Source: Candidatus Omnitrophota bacterium
Lineage (GTDB): Bacteria; Omnitrophota; Gorgyraeia; JABMRN01
Length of the DNA: 8,483 nucleotides
Assembly: GCA_013202515.1 (NCBI GenBank)
Contig: JABMRN010000137.1
Span: forward strand, 1-8,483
Reading direction: 5' to 3'
Below are positions 5,869 through 8,483 of this stretch, piece by piece (within the stretch, counting starts at the first letter, position 1; every line of letters begins with the position of its first letter). The notes below the pieces were generated by a model. That model was not told the origin of the DNA. It was given only the letters and a program-made list of their open reading frames with translations, and ran no database searches. The position numbers were made by a program, and so were the translations under genes.

Positions 5869-5919
5869 CGCTATTTTGTCATCTCAGACCAAAGATTAAA
5901 AGACCTAGACATATATTAA
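5869..5919 (+). pseudogene. Zincin 3'-end remnant, copy 2
   Basis: In the zincin frame this reads RYFVISDQRLKDLDIY and a TAA at 5917-5919, against HHFGISDQRLKDLDVY in the intact gene. The last 39 bp are 36/39 identical to copy 1; the 12 bp before them are only similar. The HExxH motif is missing, so it has no peptidase function. It starts 7 bp after the second fic gene, nearly the same relation as the intact zincin has to the first fic gene. A related 60-bp noncoding block follows at 6011-6070. Confidence 0.8.
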
Positions 5920-6010
5920 TGTAGTGTTTTTGGGAGTTGTGCAGTTTATACCTTTTTCACAATTTAAATAACCATATACCCACATTTCTCTCTCACATAA
6001 GTTTTTCTCA

Positions 6011-6070
6011 ATTATTTCAAAGTAATATGCAATAAAACGGTTGTTTTTTACGTTCTATATACTAGAGGGC
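6011..6070 (+). repeat. 60-bp noncoding repeat, copy A
   Basis: Matches 7851-7910 at 50 of 60 positions by direct comparison, without gaps. It includes the shared runs TAATATGCAATAAAA and TTTACGTT and a TATACT/TATAAT-like element near its end. Weaker similarity extends upstream to about 5960. It lies about 90 bp after zincin remnant copy 2 and before the promoter of the RHH/RelE module. I do not recognise it. It holds no gene. The TATACT at 6058-6063 has no good -35. Confidence 0.75.
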
Positions 6071-6093
6071 AAAATTGACCTAACGAAGAGATG

Positions 6094-6140
6094 TGTCACT
6101 AAGTAAGATAAAGTAATATTTAAATTACTTTATTGTGACA
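6094..6140 (+). promoter_or_regulatory. Nested inverted repeat, candidate RHH operator
   Basis: The inner arms ATAAAGTAAT (6108-6117) and ATTACTTTAT (6124-6133) are perfect with a 6-nt centre. The outer arms TGTCAC (6094-6099) and GTGACA (6135-6140) are also perfect, and the latter overlaps the -35 of the promoter. RHH antitoxins usually bind palindromes at their own promoters, so this is a good candidate operator. Confidence 0.5.
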
Positions 6141-6163
6141 AATAATACCTCCTATGATATACT
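6135..6163 (+). promoter_or_regulatory. Promoter of the RHH antitoxin module
   Basis: GTGACA at 6135-6140 (5 of 6 to TTGACA), a 17-bp spacer, and TATACT at 6158-6163. The expected start near 6170 coincides with the first base of the ribosome binding site GGAGGTG, so the leader would be only about 14 nt. Confidence 0.65.
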
Positions 6164-6183
6164 TACATTGGAGGTGATAAACG

Positions 6184-6408
6184 GTGAAGAACGTATTTTC
6201 TATAAAGATTGAGAGATCGCTGATAAAGATGATAAAAGATTTTTGTGAAACCCACGGACTGAAGCAGGGATTTTTTGTAGAAAAAGCTCTGCGTAAACAG
6301 CTTGAGCGCGAAGAAATGATAGAGGATATTATCGAGATAAAGCAATTGCGCGCCCAGGAAAAAACCGCCGCAGACTTTTCCGAATATCTAAAGAAAAGAA
6401 AAGCATGA
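6184..6408 (+). CDS. Ribbon-helix-helix (CopG/ParD-like) antitoxin
   Basis: 74 residues, starting with GTG at 6184 behind a strong GGAGGTG (6170-6176). Residues 3-10 (NVFSIKIE) form the DNA-contacting strand. Helix A is about 11-25 (RSLIKMIKDFCETHG) and helix B about 30-43 (FFVEKALRKQLERE), the standard RHH fold that dimerises and binds an operator. The charged tail (44-74, to YLKKRKA) would bind and neutralise the toxin. The stop overlaps the next start by 4 bp (ATGA), as in antitoxin-toxin operons. The partner reading frame is short and looks truncated, so this antitoxin may be left without a working toxin. It is probably autoregulated through the nested palindrome at its promoter. Confidence 0.78.
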   Translation: MKNVFSIKIERSLIKMIKDFCETHGLKQGFFVEKALRKQLEREEMIEDIIEIKQLRAQEKTAADFSEYLKKRKA

Positions 6409-6539
6409 AATATCATCTCAAGATTATTCGTAAGGCTCAAAAAGACCTTGACATGTACGAAAAAAATAGATATACTTTTCCTTATGGTAAGGAAAAAGGG
6501 GCGTTTCAAGGCATATTTCCATATCATAAAGAAAGATGA
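6405..6539 (+). pseudogene. Truncated RelE/ParE-like toxin remnant
   Basis: A 44-codon frame beginning at the ATGA overlap with the RHH antitoxin. The start MKYHLKIIRKAQKDLDMYEK has the strand-helix character of RelE/ParE toxins (typically about 85-95 residues), but it ends at TGA 6537-6539 with no later beta-sheet or catalytic residues. From about 6484 the +1 frame stays open to 6567 (GRFKAYFHIIKKDEKW within it), which is compatible with a frameshift or with replacement of the 3' part. The next gene starts 3 nt after the stop, so the remnant may still serve to couple its translation. It could also be an intact small protein of another kind. Confidence 0.5.
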
Positions 6540-6542
6540 AAA

Positions 6543-6911
6543 ATGGGAGATTTTGATAAACACATAAAAATTGCGAAAGAGAAACTAAGAGTTACAAAAG
6601 AATCTTTTGTAAAAAAGGACCACACTGTTGTTGGTGATCTTGCCACAAAGGTGGGTGAGCAGCTTATTGAGGCTGGCATAGCAAGAAAGGGAGGGCATTT
6701 TGGAGACCACAAATCAAGGCATGATTATTCAAACAAAGAGTATCCAAGGTATATAAATGAAGCGATGAGAAGAATATGGTTTGCTTACGGCAATTTAGGC
6801 TACGATGGCGCCAATGGCAACAGGGCAAAGAAGGTAATGGAAAACCTTGAAATAATTATTAAATTCTTCGAAGAAAGGTTCGGGGTGAAGATAGATGAAC
6901 AGAATACTTAA
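6543..6911 (+). CDS. HEPN-like helical protein paired with nucleotidyltransferase
   Basis: 122 residues, mostly helical: about 4-23, 28-46, 67-84 and 93-115, compatible with the HEPN four-helix bundle. Segments like GDLATKVGEQLIEAG and AYGNLGYDGANGNRAKKVMENLEIIIKFFEE recall HEPN relatives such as PaREP1-type proteins. The classic ribonuclease motif Rx4-6H is not clear: there are Arg48/His52/His56 and an HDY triplet at 60-62, but not at canonical spacing. HEPN proteins next to nucleotidyltransferases commonly act as RNase toxins that the partner neutralises by adding AMP to a tyrosine. The next gene overlaps by 17 bp, which strongly supports a functional pair. The ribosome binding site is weak (AAAGAAAG, 6528-6535), so translation may depend on the upstream remnant. 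Family assignment is moderate. Confidence 0.65.
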   Translation: MGDFDKHIKIAKEKLRVTKESFVKKDHTVVGDLATKVGEQLIEAGIARKGGHFGDHKSRHDYSNKEYPRYINEAMRRIWFAYGNLGYDGANGNRAKKVMENLEIIIKFFEERFGVKIDEQNT

Positions 6912-7473
6912 GAAAATAGTGAAAGGGCTTTTGACGATTGAAGACGTAAGGGCAGTCATTCTTTATGGAAGCTTTGCCCGCAAGGAAGCTACTTCAAGGT
7001 CAGACATAGACCTCTTTATTCTTACTACAGAGAAAAAAACAGAAAAAGACGTTGAAGACAAGATAATCAGGATTGAATCAGCAGTAGGAAGAAATATTCA
7101 GCCGACAATCAGGACATTAAAAGAGCTTAAAAAAACAGATTCGGGTTTACTGCAAAACATCTTTCAGGAAGGCAAGGTCCTTTATTTAAAAGAGCCGACT
7201 GACATACCTTCATTAATGTTATTAGAACAGAAGCCTCAGCTTATTTACTCATTCCAGCTAAGAAATCTTAACCAGAATGAAAAGGCAAAATTCAACAATG
7301 AGTTTTATGGCAGGAAAAAAGAAAAATACAGCTATAAAGGCATTTTGCGGGAGCTAAGCGGGCAGAAGTTATCAGCAGGATGTGTCATTGTCCCGCATGC
7401 CGAGAAACAAAAGATAGAGAAATTCTTTAAGAAGTTTAAAGTCAAGTTTGAGCAGTTAAAGGTATGGAAATAA
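6895..7473 (+). CDS. MNT-type nucleotidyltransferase, partner of HEPN-like protein
   Basis: 192 residues. Residues 18-42 hold the polymerase-beta-type nucleotidyltransferase motif, Gly25-Ser26 then ten residues and Asp37-x-Asp39 (YGSFARKEATSRSDIDLFI). The third carboxylate expected around 67-72 is absent (NIQPTI), so activity may be altered or may rely on another residue. Residues about 105-192 form an extra C-terminal domain (PQLIYSFQLRNLNQNEKAKF ... CVIVPHAEKQKIEKFFKK) of a kind I associate with archaeal-type members. The likely role is antitoxin: AMP transfer to the HEPN partner, or simple binding. The start at 6895 has GGGGTGA at 6882-6888 and overlaps the upstream gene by 17 bp, so translation is coupled. 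There is no terminator close behind. Confidence 0.82.
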   Translation: MNRILKKIVKGLLTIEDVRAVILYGSFARKEATSRSDIDLFILTTEKKTEKDVEDKIIRIESAVGRNIQPTIRTLKELKKTDSGLLQNIFQEGKVLYLKEPTDIPSLMLLEQKPQLIYSFQLRNLNQNEKAKFNNEFYGRKKEKYSYKGILRELSGQKLSAGCVIVPHAEKQKIEKFFKKFKVKFEQLKVWK

Positions 7474-7683
7474 TACTATGTTACCGGAAAAAGGAAGCTA
7501 CGACAGAAAGGTATTAGAACCTGAGAATATCCAAGTGTCTCCTTTGCATAGTCGACACGCTTCAAGCATGGGGGAGAGGCCCTCCATTCTCTACCGCCTT
7601 ATTACCCCTTATCACTAACCCCATTAATCACCCTAATCAGCTCCTTGCAGGACCTTGCGCGGACTATGGAATCGCGGAGTTTA
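7474..7683 (+). other. Gene-free stretch with unrecognised coding-like fragments
   Basis: 210 bp between the nucleotidyltransferase stop and zincin remnant copy 3. A small + frame of 46 codons (7478-7618, ATG 4 nt after the upstream stop, beginning MLPEKGSYDRKVLEP) has no ribosome binding site and no recognised family. On the minus strand, about 7687 down to 7608, a frame reads KLRDSIVRARSCKELIRV and ends with TAA, which looks like the C-terminal end of some protein. Both are best seen as remnants. I see no terminator. Confidence 0.3.
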
Positions 7684-7770
7684 GAAGAAGTAAAGCACGT
7701 TCTTCAGCATGAAATTGCCCACCATTTCGGTATCTCAGACCAAAGATTAAAAGACCTGGACGTTTATTAA
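7684..7770 (+). pseudogene. Zincin 3'-end remnant, copy 3
   Basis: 85 of 87 bases are identical to the end of the intact zincin gene. The reading frame, HEIAHHFGISD motif and stop are preserved, and both differences are silent. An in-frame ATG at 7666 would give a 34-residue peptide, but it has no ribosome binding site and lacks the other three-quarters of the protein. Silent-only differences suggest that the copy came from a working relative of the gene rather than by slow decay in place. It is followed by a 60-bp block related to 6011-6070. Confidence 0.85.
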
Positions 7771-7850
7771 TAAAGGGTGAGTTCTCATAATTATCAAAAA
7801 CCTAACCACAAATACCTGGCCCCATATTTTTCCTTAATAACTTATCCTTA

Positions 7851-7910
7851 GTTATTTTAAAATAATATGCAATAAAATGGCCGTCTTTTACGTTTTATAT
7901 AATAGATGGC
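7851..7910 (+). repeat. 60-bp noncoding repeat, copy B
   Basis: Second copy of the block at 6011-6070 (50 of 60 identical). It lies 80 bp after zincin remnant copy 3, against 91 bp for copy A, and upstream of the BrnT/BrnA operon. It contains TATAAT at 7898-7903 at the same place as TATACT in copy A. The rest of 7771-7980 is AT-rich leader and promoter sequence without a gene. Confidence 0.75.
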
Positions 7911-7947
7911 ATAGAATGTTGGATAACACTTTATATGTATAATTGTA

Positions 7948-7976
7948 TTGACAAAAAGCCATACATAAGGTATATT
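7948..7976 (+). promoter_or_regulatory. Promoter of brnT
   Basis: TTGACA at 7948-7953, a 17-bp spacer, and TATATT at 7971-7976. The expected start (about 7982-7984) falls on the ATG at 7981, so transcripts would be leaderless or nearly so, in line with the lack of any ribosome binding site before brnT. Confidence 0.65.
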
Positions 7977-7980
7977 TGTT

Positions 7981-8262
7981 ATGGAAGAGGCTAAGGGCTC
8001 TTTTATCTGGGATCAGAGAAAAGAAAGAGTAAATACACAAAAACATGGCATAAGTTTTAGTATGGCTGCACAGGTTTTTAAAGATCCCAAAAGAGTAATC
8101 CTTATAGATTCTAAGCATAGTCAAAAAGAGCAAAGGTATTTCTGTATAGGAAAGGTAAGGAATAGAATCATGACCGTAAGGTTTATATATAGAGATGGTA
8201 TAATCAGGATATATGGAGCAGGATATTGGAGAAAGGGGAGGGAATATTATGAAGAAGCATAA
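7981..8262 (+). CDS. brnT: BrnT-family ribonuclease toxin
   Basis: 93 residues, the usual size of BrnT (formerly DUF497), a RelE-fold RNase toxin of type II systems. Family features are the opening FIWDQRKERVNTQKHGISF (8-26), the AAQVFKDP helix followed by HSQKEQR, a central FCIGKV..RIMTVRFIYRDG.IRI sheet, and the end RKGREYYEE. Toxin first, antitoxin second is the normal order for brnTA. The antitoxin gene overlaps its last 14 bp. No ribosome binding site precedes the ATG at 7981, and a near-consensus promoter points at the start codon itself, so translation may be leaderless. The next in-frame starts lie inside the conserved domain, which supports this one. BrnA normally represses the operon together with BrnT. 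Confidence 0.88.
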   Translation: MEEAKGSFIWDQRKERVNTQKHGISFSMAAQVFKDPKRVILIDSKHSQKEQRYFCIGKVRNRIMTVRFIYRDGIIRIYGAGYWRKGREYYEEA

Positions 8263-8482
8263 AATAGATAGAAATATGCCTATTGGTGAAATGACAAAAG
8301 TTAATGATTTTCTTCCACCCCCAGAGGAATTAATCATTCCTGAGCGTACGCTTAAAGTCACACTTAGGCTAAACGAATCCAGTATAGCCTTTTTTAAGAA
8401 ACAAGCTAAGAAATATCACACTAAATATCAAAAAATGATAAGGTTCTTATTAGATAAATATGCTGAAAAGTACTCTGTATAG
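8249..8482 (+). CDS. brnA: BrnA-family antitoxin
   Basis: 77 residues from the ATG at 8249, which has GGGGAGGG (8235-8242) at good distance. An earlier in-frame ATG at 8213 would add 12 residues but has no site and lies deep in brnT. The N-terminal part (PIGEMTKVNDFLPPPEELI) is a flexible toxin-binding region. The C-terminal ribbon-helix-helix has strand RTLKVTLRL (34-42), helix A NESSIAFFKKQAKKYH and helix B YQKMIRFLLDKYAEKY, as in BrnA, and would dimerise and bind the operon's promoter. It overlaps brnT by 14 bp, so translation is coupled. The gene ends with TAG one base before the window edge and appears complete. Confidence 0.87.
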   Translation: MKKHKIDRNMPIGEMTKVNDFLPPPEELIIPERTLKVTLRLNESSIAFFKKQAKKYHTKYQKMIRFLLDKYAEKYSV

Positions 8483-8483
8483 C

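Noticed and set aside
6147..6175. ACCTCC pairing with GGAGGT as a ribosome-binding-site sequestering hairpin
   Set aside because: The first arm is upstream of the predicted transcription start (about 6170), so it would not be in the mRNA. It is kept only as DNA symmetry.
6120..6563. 147-codon minus-strand frame opposite the RHH module
   Set aside because: It is antisense to a clear RHH protein and across its promoter palindrome; no motif or start site.
4573..7770. CRISPR array or short tandem repeat explanation for the recurring sequence
   Set aside because: Only three copies of unequal length, spaced 1.2-1.9 kb apart with genes between them and with a preserved coding frame.
8213..8262. 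Longer start for the BrnA antitoxin at 8213
   Set aside because: No ribosome binding site, deep overlap with brnT, and the extra 12 residues do not resemble BrnA N-termini. The ATG at 8249 has GGGGAGGG before it.
7888..8361. 157-codon minus-strand frame opposite brnT/brnA
   Set aside because: It lies antisense to two well-recognised genes and runs through their promoter; composition reflects AT-rich reverse complement.

Overview
The window looks like an accessory region of a bacterial chromosome. The promoters are sigma70-like (TTGACA, 16-17 bp, TATACT/TATAAT), the ribosome binding sites are AGGAGG-type, genes overlap by ATGA, and an SOS box of the GAAC-N4-GTTC type is present. All supported genes lie on the + strand. 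Base composition, the CCTGCCGGCAGG-type palindrome and the mix of toxin-antitoxin families resemble uncultured lineages such as Omnitrophota. That assignment is an impression and cannot be proved from this sequence.

Layout. 1-495 is the 3' part of a nitroreductase-family gene. 496-656 holds a strong promoter followed within about 20 bp by a terminator-like hairpin, then a gene for a secreted, extremely acidic protein of unknown function (657-1157). 1158-1420 has no gene but carries a REP-like palindromic element, a two-layer RNA structure ending in eight T, and a promoter with a perfect LexA-type operator between its -35 and -10. That promoter drives an overlapping pair: a LexA-like self-cleaving repressor (1421-2002) and a Y-family translesion DNA polymerase (1999-3306), i.e. 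a self-repressed SOS mutagenesis operon.

From 3303 on the window is a chain of toxin-like modules. First is a bicistron of an HTH-Fic protein (3384-4286) and a small zincin metallopeptidase (4288-4659). A second Fic protein of a different architecture follows (4747-5862). Next come a ribbon-helix-helix antitoxin (6184-6408) with a truncated RelE-like partner, a HEPN-like/nucleotidyltransferase pair (6543-7473), and a BrnT/BrnA toxin-antitoxin pair (7981-8482).

The most unusual structure is that the 3' end of the zincin gene occurs three times in the same orientation: the intact gene (4573-4659), a short copy right after the second fic gene (5869-5919), and an 87-bp copy with two silent differences (7684-7770). 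The second and third copies are each followed, about 90 bp on, by a related 60-bp noncoding sequence (6011-6070 and 7851-7910; 50 of 60 identical by my count) and then by the promoter of a toxin-antitoxin operon. This suggests that modules accumulated here by repeated insertion or recombination at the zincin 3' end, or that several fic-zincin-like units decayed. No integrase or transposase gene is visible.

How the genes may work together: the LexA-like protein should hold down the polymerase until DNA damage triggers self-cleavage. The remaining modules look like independent, autoregulated addiction or defence units, most with their own promoter and often with a palindrome at it.
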